Shown here one piece after another: positions 43,301 through 51,342 of a stretch of 64,000 bases of DNA. Each line of letters begins with the position of its first letter. The first letter of the stretch is position 1. The notes below the pieces were generated by a model. The model did no database searches, was not told the origin of the DNA, and saw only the letters and a program-made list of their open reading frames with translations. Origin of the DNA: Micromonospora narathiwatensis (lineage in GTDB: Bacteria > Actinomycetota > Actinomycetes > Mycobacteriales > Micromonosporaceae); assembly GCF_900089605.1 (NCBI RefSeq), contig NZ_LT594324.1:2046001-2110000 (forward strand), read 5' to 3'. A program made the translations under genes and the position numbers.

Positions 43301-43881
43301 CCGACCATGGTGCCGCCGGAGCGGTCCGCCTTGATCAGCTCGCCGTCCTGGACGGCGCCGCCGATCGGCGCGTTGGTGCCGTTGATGGCGAAGAAGTCGC
43401 CGTTGGTGCCGGCGACGGCGCGGGCGGCGTCCGCCAGTTCGGTGGGCACCATGGCGCCGCTGACGCTCTCCGCGAGCAGCTTCGGCTTCGTCGGGCCCTT
43501 GAGGTCGGTGGTGAGCAGGAAGCTGTCCACGAAGCCGCCGCTGTCGTAGCTGCGGTCGCGGCTGAGGGTGACGCCGGGGGCGAGTTCTTCGACGCGGTGG
43601 CTGACCGGCAGCCAGGCGGTGTCCGCCGCCGCCGGTGCGGCCGCGGAAACCATCGCACCGTCCTCGGGCGGTACGGGTACGACCGGACCGCTGGGCGGGC
43701 GATGCCCTTCCTTGTCGTGCTCGTGATCGTGGTCGACGGCTGAGGCGTTGGCGTAGGCCGGCAGCGGTCCGGTGCCGGGCAGCGCACCCGGAGGGGTGCT
43801 CAGTGGTGCGGCCACCACGGCGAGTACGGCCAGCAGCCCGACAGGACGGGCTGACCGCCGGCGTGAGGGATGGGGTGTCAT
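40354..43881 (-). CDS. Secreted phosphodiester glycosidase (NAGPA) - calcineurin-like phosphoesterase fusion
   Basis: This 1175-residue protein has a signal peptide (about residues 1-44) and a His/Asp-rich stretch (DHDHEHDKEGH). An NAGPA-type phosphodiester glycosidase domain spans about 95-430, with GTNGDFFAING near 163 and MLDGGGSTQLV near 397. Ig-like and carbohydrate-binding-like regions cover about 440-790. A metallophosphoesterase domain covers about 810-1060, with VLSDTHIN, LSGDGVDS, VGNHES, SAHHPVLD and TGHAHTAHV supplying all metal ligands. A bacterial Ig-like tail ends the protein. NAGPA domains cleave a sugar from a phosphodiester; the second domain could then remove the phosphate. 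The combination suggests stepwise degradation of sugar-phosphodiester polymers such as teichoic-acid-like material outside the cell. Confidence 0.9.
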   Translation of the reverse strand: MTPHPSRRRSARPVGLLAVLAVVAAPLSTPPGALPGTGPLPAYANASAVDHDHEHDKEGHRPPSGPVVPVPPEDGAMVSAAAPAAADTAWLPVSHRVEELAPGVTLSRDRSYDSGGFVDSFLLTTDLKGPTKPKLLAESVSGAMVPTELADAARAVAGTNGDFFAINGTNAPIGGAVQDGELIKADRSGGTMVGLDADGVGQITDMFLEGTATVGTRTFALGGLNSNGVPANSAVLYTPKWGPGDRGYVSSSGAVVELVIRQGTVTEVRRAKTAEPVPSDGYVLLAAGSLADQLAGTAPGTPVTVDHHARSDAPNPYSLALGAHLVILRDGVTQPINPGDTNNPALKPRTAVGWTADGKLLVYVADGSSSRSRGLTAFELADRMKAVGAVDAVMLDGGGSTQLVTRRHGDSGVSVTNVPSDGTQRPVPNGIGLIPPKGSGELHGIDVRLRSDRVFPGLSRDVAAAGYDETYGPAPLTNVKWQSVPGSLVKPDAQRGLRGFHSGSGKLVARSGGIRQEVDLRVLGDLDQLEADVQALALEPGDHRDVTVTGVDAEGFRAPIEPRDITFDYDRSVLDVSAQPNGTVRINGLDAASGSGTIVTATVQGHVLRIPVTIGLSDVRLSSLADATQWSSAAVLARAGVASVDTSDRPGAAPGERGLRLSYDFTNQAAGTSAAYAVAKTPLLIPDGAQRLALWIKGDGHKHWMRATMAAQGSTNVPFTFATEVDWTGWRRVEGAIPTGFSAPITLSRIYVVETDTNKRDVGQLDLALLDARVGVALDVPDVPDQPDPAVLEQTDGQAGDGRRGWRFAVLSDTHINADGGTTSYAYTQTGRALDEIVAAEPDFVLLSGDGVDSNRPQDFALFQRLLSEHLPEDIPLYWAVGNHESGATATGTLNQFTASTGRPTRQVFDHAGTRFILLNTTLASLRLSDWSQVPWLRAQLDAARTDPSISSVVVSAHHPVLDPTGTGSSQLSDPYEAELLEQWLAEFRASSGKQVALVTGHAHTAHVRRADGVLEFNAPVVGKVPYGDAGHGGFAAWSLVTVDPSRATVDPDRIDPRGFGWFQADVRPVLTRVELHAPEQVAVGATARVTADAIDEGQNGRNVPLRYPMSVTWAGDPNLAVVEDDRALSQALRSPKVVAVLDIRSGTLTGVHRGTVRIAVRAGAMGATATVTVT

Positions 43882-44062
43882 GTTAGGAACATTAGGCCCC
43901 TATTGCCGCTTGTCGTCCGAAACAGTTGGCGAATTTTGATCTCTTTGGACGCCAGGGACCGGCGCACTGAGGCGCGTGGCGGGGAAGCGGGCGGGCAGCT
44001 CGCTCACGTTGCTCCGGCGAACTGCCCACCCCGCGTCACTGCCGGGGCGGCTCGCTCCTGCG

Positions 44063-44350
44063 TCAGAAGGCGGGCAGGACCGAGCCCTTGTACTTGTCCT
44101 CGATGAACGTCTTCACCTCGGGCGAGTGCAGCAACTCCTCCATGAACGGCAGCGACCGTCCGATGTTGACGATCAGGCCGAGCAGCGTGTTCAGCGGCGG
44201 CGCCGCCAGCAGGCCGCCGCGGTCGGTCAGGACCAGCAGCACGCCGATCAGCAGCCCGCCGGCGCCAGAGAGCAGGGTCGCGACCCCGACCATGTACGCG
44301 GTCTCGCCGAGCCCCTGCCAGAGCAGGTCGAGGAGGTCCGGGGCGTTCAC
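44063..44350 (-). pseudogene. metI'-'metQ remnant (in-frame internal deletion)
   Basis: Reading from GTG at 44350, the first 70 residues are the N-terminal part of a methionine ABC permease (LLDLLWQGLGETAYMVGVAT, LLGLIVNIGRSLPF). Then the text switches without a stop to the C-terminal end of a MetQ/NLPA lipoprotein (LLHSPEVKTFIEDKYKGSV and LPAF). The rest of metI and most of metQ are missing, about 1 kb by family length. The 95-residue product cannot transport anything. It overlaps the metN remnant by 4 bases, as in a normal metNIQ operon. Confidence 0.85.
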
Positions 44351-44498
44351 CGCGCCGGCTCCACACCGAGCCCGGCCGTGCGAAGTTCGCGCAGCGCGTC
44401 CGCCAGTCCGGGTGCCGTCTGGGGGAGTGCGATACGCAGCCGTCCCGCCCGGGTGGCCGCGAGCTGCTCGACCGCTCCGGCGACGATCCGTACGTCCA
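44347..44498 (-). pseudogene. 'metN remnant (C-terminal NIL domain only)
   Basis: The last 50 codons of a methionine ABC ATPase are present: LDVRIVAGAVEQLAATRAGR, LRIALPQTAPGLADAL, then the C-terminal AGLGVEPAR and stop. Walker motifs and the whole ATPase domain are absent. The sequence stops matching at about 44498, exactly where the oppositely oriented carboxypeptidase remnant begins, so this is a deletion or rearrangement junction. Confidence 0.8.
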
Positions 44499-45733
44499 GA
44501 CCACACGGTCTTCCCCCGGTCGTACGTCATCCCGACCGGTCCCGGCCAGCACTCCGAGCCAGCCGCCGCCCGTCTCGTCGACCTGCTGATCGGCAGTGGC
44601 GGCCGGGTGTGGCGGGCCAAGCACGACTTCCGGGCCGGAGGCAGGAGCTACCGGGCCGGCTCCTATGTCGTCGACCTGCACCAGCCCAAGCGCGGCCTGG
44701 TCAACTCGCTGCTCGAACCCGGGGCCGACATCACCGATCGGGTGAACGACCTCTACGCCGGCCCGGCCGCGTGGAGCCAGGGGTTGACCTGGGGTGCCAC
44801 CGTCGACCGCTCTGGGACCGGTTGCCGAACGTACAGCTGACCCGGATCTACGACGGCGTTGCCCAGGGTGAACTGCCGTCCGCCGACACCGACCTGCGCC
44901 TGGACCTCCAGGACGCCGCCGACCTGCTGGCGGTCAACTCGCTGATCCGCAAGGGTGTCCGGGTGTGCCGGCTCGCCGACGGGTCGGTGGCGATTCCGGC
45001 CACCCCGGGCAGCCGTCAACTGCTCAAGGACGAGGTCCGTGCGCATGGCGTCACCTTCCAGCGTGCCCCGGCCGGCTGGCACGGGACGCCGCTGAACGAG
45101 ATCGTCGTCGGCTACCTGGGCAGCGTCGAGGAACGCGACACCCTGATCGACCTCGGCTTCGCGACCCGGGCGGTGACCGCCGCGACGCTGGCCGGCACGT
45201 TGACCGACGAGGTCGATGTGCTGTTGGTGGCGAGCAACGTCAATCTGGCGAACCTGACGGCTCCGAACCGGAACGCGCTGGAGGCGTTCCTGGCCCGGGG
45301 CGGCGGCGTCGTCGGGCTGGGCACCGCCGGCGCGAGCTTCGGCAGGGCCACCTCGTTGCTGAGCGTCACCGCCACCGCCGGGCCGTCGTTGGCCAGCGGA
45401 GTGGCCAACGTCGTCAACCACGACGGCCCGGTCACCTCCGGCGCCGTCCCGCACTCCTTCATCAGCCAGCCGGTCTGGTTCACCAACCTCGGCACCGAGG
45501 TGACGGTCGAGCAGTCGTACGCCGCGGACCCGCCGCTCGCCGGCTGGTGGGCGGCAACCGGCGCCGGTACGAACGGGCAGAGCGCCGCCGCGAACCAGGC
45601 CAGCATCATCCGGAGCGTCAGCGCGGGCGGCAACGGTGTGGTGCTCTTCGGTACCGCCCCGACGTTCCGGCTGCACCGGAAGGGCCTGCAGCCGCAGTTG
45701 GGTCGAGCGCTGCTCTGGGCCGCGCAGCCGTGA
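44499..45733 (+). pseudogene. M14 zinc carboxypeptidase remnant, 5'-truncated and frameshifted
   Basis: From 44499 the frame reads FPRSYVIPTGPGQHSEPAAA, GSYVVDLHQPKRGLVNSLL, DITDRVNDLYAGPAAWSQG, then TWGATVDR. This resembles the region after the catalytic domain of large actinobacterial M14 carboxypeptidases. At about 44805-44812 the match jumps to another frame (LWDRLPNVQLTRIYDG) and continues to TAG-free sequence ending in ALLWAAQP at 45733. The whole catalytic domain and the start are missing. The later part still looks well preserved, so the decay is recent. Confidence 0.75.
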
Positions 45734-45764
45734 CGACGCCGACACAATGAGCTGATCGCACAAC

Positions 45765-45804
45765 GGCGCGGGCCCGGATCGTCAATGCTTTCCGGGCCCG
45801 CGCC
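45765..45804. terminator. Hairpin after the M14 remnant
   Basis: GGCGCGGGCCCGGA (45765-45778) pairs with TCCGGGCCCGCGCC (45791-45804) across a 12-base loop. Confidence 0.7.
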
Positions 45805-46071
45805 GAATCGTGGTTCGCCCCGCGGTTCTCGCGCATTGACCGCCAGGGCGCGCGTCACCCATCGGAGAATGTCGAAATGTTGGCGGTGGGGCATTATCGG
45901 CGCGTCCACCCGCCTGGCATGCGCCTGTTCGACCACGTGGGTCAGTTGCCGCCTCCGCTCGGCCAGCGCGGCCTCTCCGCCGCAGGCAGGCGTGGCTGGA
46001 GCCGGGCCGCTTCGAAGCCGTTTCCGTCATTTGGGCGACATGACCTATTAACGCCGCTGCAATATGGCTGG

Positions 46072-46091
46072 CCATTTCGACCCATTTCGAC
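46072..46091 (+). repeat. Tandem 10-bp direct repeat CCATTTCGAC x2
   Basis: Two exact head-to-tail copies of a 10-base unit (one helical turn) lie about 130-145 bases upstream of the glycosyltransferase start. The spacing suits a regulator binding on one face of the DNA. Confidence 0.5.
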
Positions 46092-46217
46092 AGTCCGCCT
46101 GCGGACGGACGCGCCGCTGTATCCTGCACTGGCCCAGGTCGAGTCCCCCTTCGCGTCGACCTGGGTCGGACGCTCAATCGTGCCTCCGTACGCCCCTCAC
46201 ACGCATGGTGAATATAG

Positions 46218-47756
46218 ATGTCAATCGACGCCCAGACTGCGCTGATTCCCAGCCGGCGGGATCCCGTCCCAGACACGCCGCAGGCGGACGCCTGGGACCG
46301 GCAGGGAGACGGCGGCCACGAGGAGCGGAGCCTGGCCACCCGGCGCCGGGCGCTGAGCACCCTGGCGTGGGTGCTTCCCGCGTTGCTGGTCGCAGGGCTG
46401 GGCATCGTCCGCGCCACCTGGCCCGGCCAGCGGCCCGAAGAGCTCGACCACTGGGCTTTCGTGACCCGGCCGTGGGCCGAGGCGATGCGTCTGCTCGACG
46501 GCCTGGACACCACCACGGCGCTCTACTACGTCGGGCTCAAGGGGTGGGCGGAGCTGCTCGGCACGTCTGACTTCGCCCTGCGGCTGCCGTCGGTGCTCGC
46601 GATGGCCGTTGCCACCGCGCTCTGCGCGAGGGTGGGCACCGGCCTGGCCACGCCGCGGGTCGGCTTCATCGCCGGCCTGTTGTTCGCGCTGCTGCCGACG
46701 ACGTCCCGCTACGCGCAGGAGATCGGTCCGCAGGCGCTCATCATCTGCCTCGCCGCCCTCGCCACCGCCGCGCTCGTCTGGCTGTTCGAGCGGCCGAAGG
46801 CACTTCGCGTGGCCGGCTACTCCCTGGTCGTCGTACTGCTGGGGGTGGTCAGCGCCCCGGCGGTGAGCCTGGTCTTCGCGCACGGTGTGGCGGTCTTCGT
46901 CATGCGGCGGCGGCTCTTCCTGGGATGGCTGGCCGGGGTGCTCGTCGCGCTCCTTCCGATCGGCGCCGTGGCGTACGCGTTGAATTCGACGGTTTTCCAC
47001 CTGGGCGACGGCAAGGCCGCCGCGCTGTCGGAGGTCGCCCGGCTGCCCGAGGTGCTCTTCGGGGTGCCGCTGCTCGGCGGCATCCTCATCGGGCTGGGGC
47101 TGCTGAGCGTCTCACTGCGCAAGCCCGGCATCGTCTTCACCACCTGGGCCGTCGGGACCGGCGCCGTGCTCTACCTGGTGTCGTCTCTCACCCCGTTCTG
47201 GAACGTCGAGTCGCTGCTCCTGACGCTCCCGGCCTGGACGCTGCTGGCCGCGATGGCACTCAACCACGCCCCGGTGTTCCGCGGAGTGGTCGTCGCGGTG
47301 GTGGCCACGGTGCTGGCCGTGCCGCAACAGGTCGAGATCCGGCAGCCGGACGGGCACGGGCTGGCCGGGGCCGAGTTCGCCGCCGTGCTGACGGAGAACG
47401 TCAAGCCCGGCGACGTGATCGTCTTCGGTCCGGCGGACCGCGACGGGCAGATCGGGCGTGACCTGTTGGCGCGCTACGTGCGGCCCGACGCGCGGCCCAA
47501 GGACGTCCTCGCGGTGCGGGCCCCACGCACCGACGGCGCGCTCTTCGCCGAGGAGTGCCCGGACGTCGCCAAGTGCCTCGGTGTCGCGCCCCGGGTGTGG
47601 CTGCTCCGCGCGGGCGCGACGGATGAACCACTGGAGGGCATGCCGGCGACGAAGGACGGGCCGCTCCGCACCGCGTACGCCGCCGAGCGGACGTGGCAGC
47701 CCGCCGGGCTCACGCTCACGCTCTTCGCGCTCGTCCCCACGACCGCCCGACGATAG
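46218..47756 (+). CDS. GT39-like multi-pass glycosyltransferase/mannosyltransferase-type membrane protein
   Basis: The 512-residue protein has a charged N-terminus, about ten hydrophobic helices and an extracytoplasmic C-terminal region of about 140 residues. ELDHWAFVTRPWAEAMRLLD near residue 75 and the following LGTSDFALRLPSVLAMAVAT match the acidic first loop and adjacent helix of GT39/ArnT-like enzymes, which use polyprenyl-phosphate sugars. The first gene of the cluster, it lies 14 bases before the GT2 synthase. It could add a side sugar to, or help export, the polymer made by the GT2 enzyme. Confidence 0.8.
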   Translation: MSIDAQTALIPSRRDPVPDTPQADAWDRQGDGGHEERSLATRRRALSTLAWVLPALLVAGLGIVRATWPGQRPEELDHWAFVTRPWAEAMRLLDGLDTTTALYYVGLKGWAELLGTSDFALRLPSVLAMAVATALCARVGTGLATPRVGFIAGLLFALLPTTSRYAQEIGPQALIICLAALATAALVWLFERPKALRVAGYSLVVVLLGVVSAPAVSLVFAHGVAVFVMRRRLFLGWLAGVLVALLPIGAVAYALNSTVFHLGDGKAAALSEVARLPEVLFGVPLLGGILIGLGLLSVSLRKPGIVFTTWAVGTGAVLYLVSSLTPFWNVESLLLTLPAWTLLAAMALNHAPVFRGVVVAVVATVLAVPQQVEIRQPDGHGLAGAEFAAVLTENVKPGDVIVFGPADRDGQIGRDLLARYVRPDARPKDVLAVRAPRTDGALFAEECPDVAKCLGVAPRVWLLRAGATDEPLEGMPATKDGPLRTAYAAERTWQPAGLTLTLFALVPTTARR

Positions 47757-47770
47757 CGAGGACCAGAGCG

Positions 47771-49090
47771 ATGTTGGCTTTCCTCCTCCAGCTCAGGGCC
47801 TGGACGGAGACGGGTGAATTCTTCCTGTTCGCCCTCTTCATGCTGGGCATCTGGCTGCTGTGGATCCTGCGGGTGTGTCTCGCTGCCTACTACCGTCCGG
47901 TCGACGAGCCGTACGAGGTGACGACGTCGGTCATCATCCCGGTGGTGGACGAGCCCGAGGACCTCTTCCGGTCGGTGGTCGGGCGGATCATCGAGCAACG
48001 CCCCACCGAGATCATCGTCGTGATCAACGGTCCGCGTAACGAGGTGCTCGAAAAGATCTGTACGGATCTGGGCGTGCGCTGGGTCTGGACGGACATCCCG
48101 GGTAAGCGCAACGCCCTGAAGGTGGGCATCGGCATGGCCACCTCCGACATCGCGGTGCTCGTCGACTCCGACACCGTCTGGTCCAGCCACACCCTGTCGG
48201 AACTGGTCAAGCCGTTCCGCGATCCGAAGGTCGGCGGCGTCACGACCCGTCAGCGGATCCTCGATCCGGGCCGCACGGTGCTGACCCGGTGGGCCGACTG
48301 GCTGGAGAACGTCCGGAACGAGTACTCGATGCCGGCAATGAGCGTGCTCGGCACGGTCGGCTGCCTGCCGGGCCGGACCATCGCGTTCCGCCGGTCCATT
48401 CTGGTGCGCTGCATGGACCGCTTCCTCACCGAACGCTTCCTCGGCGTGTTCCTTGAGGTCAGCGACGACCGCACGTTGACCAACTACACGCTGCTGAGCG
48501 GGTTCCGGACGGTGTACCAGTCGACGTCGCTGGTCTACACGGACGCGCCGACGCAGCTCAAGAAGTTGGCCAAGCAGCAGTACCGCTGGGCGCGTGGGTC
48601 GCAGTACAACACCCTGCGCATGCTGCCGTGGATGCTGCGGAACACCCCCCTGCTCGCCGTGTTCTACATCGCCGACATCATCGTTCCCTTCGTCCTCGTC
48701 GGCTCCTTCGTCTCCTGGGGGGTGACGCTCGCGACGGGGGCGAACTCGGAGCTGTACAACTCCCTGCCGCTGCCCTCCCAGCCGCTGGTGGCGGTGCTCT
48801 CGATCCTGCTCCTGGCCGGGCTGATGACCACCCTCTCGCTGGCGGTGCGCTTCGGCCGGCACTTCGCGTACCGGCCGAGAGACATGCTGCACCTGCCCGC
48901 GTTCATGCTGATCAACACCCTCATGTTGATGCCGATCCGGGTGCTCGGGTTCTTCCGGATGGCGCACAACGCGGGCTGGGGCACGCGGGCCGGTGGGTTC
49001 GCCGGCGAGAAGGAACGCAACCCGCAGTTGATCGTGCCGTACGTGCTAGGGAGTCTGATGCTGGCCGCATCGGTGATGATCGGTGTCTGA
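47771..49090 (+). CDS. GT2 processive polysaccharide synthase (hyaluronan/cellulose-synthase-like)
   Basis: The 439-residue enzyme has one N-terminal helix, a cytosolic GT-A domain and about four C-terminal helices. Processive GT2 residues are all visible: TTSVIIPVVDEPEDL near residue 50, VLVDSDT (DxD) near residue 131, EVSDDRTLTNY near residue 230 and QQYRWARGSQYN (QxxRW) near residue 270. These predict beta-linked polymer synthesis coupled to secretion. The sugar is not fixed by the motifs. ATG at 47771 follows GCGAGGA. Its end overlaps the next gene by 8 bases, so the GH26 protein is co-translated. Confidence 0.9.
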   Translation: MLAFLLQLRAWTETGEFFLFALFMLGIWLLWILRVCLAAYYRPVDEPYEVTTSVIIPVVDEPEDLFRSVVGRIIEQRPTEIIVVINGPRNEVLEKICTDLGVRWVWTDIPGKRNALKVGIGMATSDIAVLVDSDTVWSSHTLSELVKPFRDPKVGGVTTRQRILDPGRTVLTRWADWLENVRNEYSMPAMSVLGTVGCLPGRTIAFRRSILVRCMDRFLTERFLGVFLEVSDDRTLTNYTLLSGFRTVYQSTSLVYTDAPTQLKKLAKQQYRWARGSQYNTLRMLPWMLRNTPLLAVFYIADIIVPFVLVGSFVSWGVTLATGANSELYNSLPLPSQPLVAVLSILLLAGLMTTLSLAVRFGRHFAYRPRDMLHLPAFMLINTLMLMPIRVLGFFRMAHNAGWGTRAGGFAGEKERNPQLIVPYVLGSLMLAASVMIGV

Positions 49091-50159
49091 GCATGGGCGT
49101 CGCTCGCGGCGCACCTTCTGGATCTGGATGGCCGCCAACGGGGTGATCCTCGCCCTGATCGCCGGCTGGCTACTCCGGCCCGGCGAAGCGGACCCGACGG
49201 TCGCCGGCACCAAGCCGCCGTCCGGCGTTGCCGGCGCCACCCCCTCGCCGACCGAGGTCCCGATCCCGACCAAGGCCGAGATCATGGGCATCAAGGGCCA
49301 GCGCTTCGGACTCAGCGCGCCGGACGTGCCGTGGTCGGCGGCGAAGACCGAACGGTTGTCCACCGCCGCCGGGGCCAATCCGTCGATGATGATGGTCTTC
49401 GTCAAGTGGACCGAGGAGTTCCGGGTCGAACCGATCGAACTCTGCTACGAGCGGGGGGCGTTGCCCGTCCTCTCCTGGGAGCCCTGGGCCGGCAACGACA
49501 GCGGGACCAGTCAGCCGAAGTACGCACTGTCCAAGATCATCGACGGGTCGTACGACGAGTACGTGACGCGGTTCGCCACCGCGGTACGCGACGCCCGCTG
49601 GCCCGTCGCGATCCGGTTCGCCCACGAGATGAACGGTTCCTGGTATCCGTGGTCGGAGAGTCGGTCCGGCAACAAGAAGGGCCAGTACGTGCGCGCGTGG
49701 CGGCACGTGCACGACATCTTCCAGAAGGTGGGCACCACCAACGTCATCTGGATCTGGAGCCCCAACATCCTCCGCCCGGTGCCGAAGGTGAGCATTGCCG
49801 CGTTGTACCCCGGCGACGACTACGTCGACTGGGCGGGCATGGTCGGCTACGCGGTCAAGGAGAGCACCGCCGCGCCGGTCTTCGAGCCCACCATCAAGGC
49901 GATCCGGAAGGTGACTCAGAAGCCGATCGTGATCACGGAGACGGGGGTCCAGCCCGGTCCGCGCAAGGTCGGGTGGATAACGAACTTCTTCGCCTGGCTG
50001 CCCAAGCATCCGGATGTCATCGGCTTCATCTGGTTCGAGTACAGCAAGGAGCAGGGCGGCTCGGCCGACTGGCGGTACACCGCCACGCCCGCGGCGACCA
50101 CGGCGTTCAAGGCGGGCCTCAAGTCCCTGAAGCCGGCCCCGGGGCCGGCCGCGGGGTAG
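49083..50159 (+). CDS. GH26-family membrane-anchored glycoside hydrolase (beta-mannanase-like)
   Basis: One N-terminal helix (residues 11-30) anchors the protein; a Pro/Thr linker leads to a GH26 barrel. The acid/base Glu is in IRFAHEMNGSWYPW near residue 181 and the nucleophile Glu in PIVITETGVQ near residue 284. VLSWEPWAGNDSG and TNVIWIWSPN are further GH26 features. GH26 enzymes cut beta-mannans or beta-1,3/1,4-glucans and -xylans. GTG at 49083 overlaps the GT2 synthase. As with cellulose synthase-linked hydrolases, it may trim or release the nascent polymer. Confidence 0.88.
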   Translation: MSEHGRRSRRTFWIWMAANGVILALIAGWLLRPGEADPTVAGTKPPSGVAGATPSPTEVPIPTKAEIMGIKGQRFGLSAPDVPWSAAKTERLSTAAGANPSMMMVFVKWTEEFRVEPIELCYERGALPVLSWEPWAGNDSGTSQPKYALSKIIDGSYDEYVTRFATAVRDARWPVAIRFAHEMNGSWYPWSESRSGNKKGQYVRAWRHVHDIFQKVGTTNVIWIWSPNILRPVPKVSIAALYPGDDYVDWAGMVGYAVKESTAAPVFEPTIKAIRKVTQKPIVITETGVQPGPRKVGWITNFFAWLPKHPDVIGFIWFEYSKEQGGSADWRYTATPAATTAFKAGLKSLKPAPGPAAG

Positions 50160-50257
50160 CTGTGAACGGGTACCGCCGTCGCCGGCGGGCGCGGCCGGGG
50201 CACCGGTAGACGCCGGCGACGGTGGCGGCCCGCCGCGACAACCACGCCAGTAATGAA

Positions 50258-50287
50258 CCGCCCCGTCCCGGAGCCGGGACGGGGCGG
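50258..50287. terminator. Bidirectional hairpin between the two GH26 genes
   Basis: CCGCCCCGTCCCGG (50258-50271) pairs with CCGGGACGGGGCGG (50274-50287), a 14-bp perfect stem between convergent stops. Confidence 0.75.
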
Positions 50288-50319
50288 CGGCGTGCCCGGC
50301 CTCAGCCGGCATTCTCCGA

Positions 50320-51342
50320 TCAGGCGGCCGGGGCCGCCTGGCAGTCCTTGATGATGCCCCGGATGACGGGCTGCGTCTCAGGGTCGGTCGTGACATTCCA
50401 GGACAGGTTTCCGACCTTGTTGCCGAGCTGCGCCGCGCCCCGCGACTCGGCCTGGGAGAGGACGACGCCCTCGACCCAGGAGGCGCCGGTGGTGGCGAGC
50501 CAGGTGCGCAGGTCGACCAGCCACTTCACGCGACCCTGCGCCGCGGTGTTCATCTCGGTGATGATGAGCTTCTTGCCGAAGAGCTGCCGCGCCCGCTCGA
50601 ACCGCTCGACGAACTCGCCTACCGTGTACTCCTTCTTGCCACCGAAGTTGATCATGGTGGAACCGAGCAGGTCGACGTACTCGTCGCCGGGCCAGTACCG
50701 CCGGACGGTGGCCTCCCAGGTGGCGAGCGGCTCGAAGAGCGACGGGTTGACCGAGAACACGAACCGGGCGTTGTCGGCGCCGGCCTCGCGGAAGATGTCC
50801 ACCATCCTTCGCCACGCCGCCACGTAGTTTGCCGGATCCCGGCTCCACGGGTACCAGTCGCCATTCATCTCGTGCCCGAACCGGACGTAGACCCTCAGCC
50901 CGGACTTGGCGATGGACTCGGCGAAGGCCCGGATGTACGCGTCCTTCTTGCCCGCGGCGATCGCCGCGTTGCTGAACTCCGGCTGCTCGGCGTACTGGGC
51001 TTCCTTGCCCTCCGCCGCGCTGACCGTCGTCCACGGCTCCCACGTCAACATGAAGGTCTGTACGCCGTTGCGCCGCAGCTCCTCGAAGTGGTTGTCGATG
51101 GTGCGGTCGCGGCTCCAGGCCTCGAACTCCATCACCATGGTCGGGTTCTCGCCGACCGCGGCCGCCCAGTCGTCGACCTTCCAGGGGTCGGTGGCGACGC
51201 CGAACACCCGAGCCGGTGCGGCCTTCGCCGCTGCCGCGCTGCTGGCGCCGGGGGTCGCCTTGTCCGACGCGCACCCGGTCAGGCCCGCGATCGGCAGCAC
51301 AACCGCGAGCGCGAGCGCGAGCATGCCACGCTTGGCAGCCAT
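50320..51342 (-). CDS. GH26-family lipoprotein glycoside hydrolase
   Basis: A lipoprotein signal (LALAVVLPIAGLTGC) puts the lipidated Cys near residue 24. The GH26 catalytic residues are in YVRFGHEMNGDWYPW near residue 157 (acid/base) and KLIITEMNT near residue 262 (nucleophile). It is a paralogue of the protein encoded just to the left but divergent in sequence. ATG at 51342 follows GGAGGAG. It is convergent with the synthase operon rather than part of it, so the two hydrolases may be expressed at different times. It sits on the outer face of the membrane. Confidence 0.88.
   Translation of the reverse strand: MAAKRGMLALALAVVLPIAGLTGCASDKATPGASSAAAAKAAPARVFGVATDPWKVDDWAAAVGENPTMVMEFEAWSRDRTIDNHFEELRRNGVQTFMLTWEPWTTVSAAEGKEAQYAEQPEFSNAAIAAGKKDAYIRAFAESIAKSGLRVYVRFGHEMNGDWYPWSRDPANYVAAWRRMVDIFREAGADNARFVFSVNPSLFEPLATWEATVRRYWPGDEYVDLLGSTMINFGGKKEYTVGEFVERFERARQLFGKKLIITEMNTAAQGRVKWLVDLRTWLATTGASWVEGVVLSQAESRGAAQLGNKVGNLSWNVTTDPETQPVIRGIIKDCQAAPAA

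Larger units (their letters stand above)
45734..46217. other. Intergenic region upstream of the polysaccharide cluster
   Basis: This 484-base region holds a strong hairpin near its left end, then about 400 bases that are less GC-rich than the surroundings. It contains a tandem CCATTTCGAC repeat at 46072-46091 and a GTCCGC-CT-GCGGAC palindrome at 46093-46106. I find no supportable gene. It is probably the promoter and leader of the glycosyltransferase operon. Confidence 0.45.

Noticed and set aside
40786..43743. 985-codon open frame on the plus strand
   Set aside because: It lies wholly antisense to the NAGPA-phosphatase fusion, whose domains and motifs are unmistakable. Its product is rich in Arg/Val/Gly/His with no domains; long antisense frames are expected at 73% GC.
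44088..44840. 250-codon plus-strand frame as an intact gene
   Set aside because: Its first half is antisense to the met remnants and only the second half resembles M14; homology continues in another frame, so it is part of a broken gene.
51305..51325. GCGAGC tandem triplet-pair repeat
   Set aside because: It encodes the Leu/Ala run of the GH26 lipoprotein signal peptide, so it is explained by coding.
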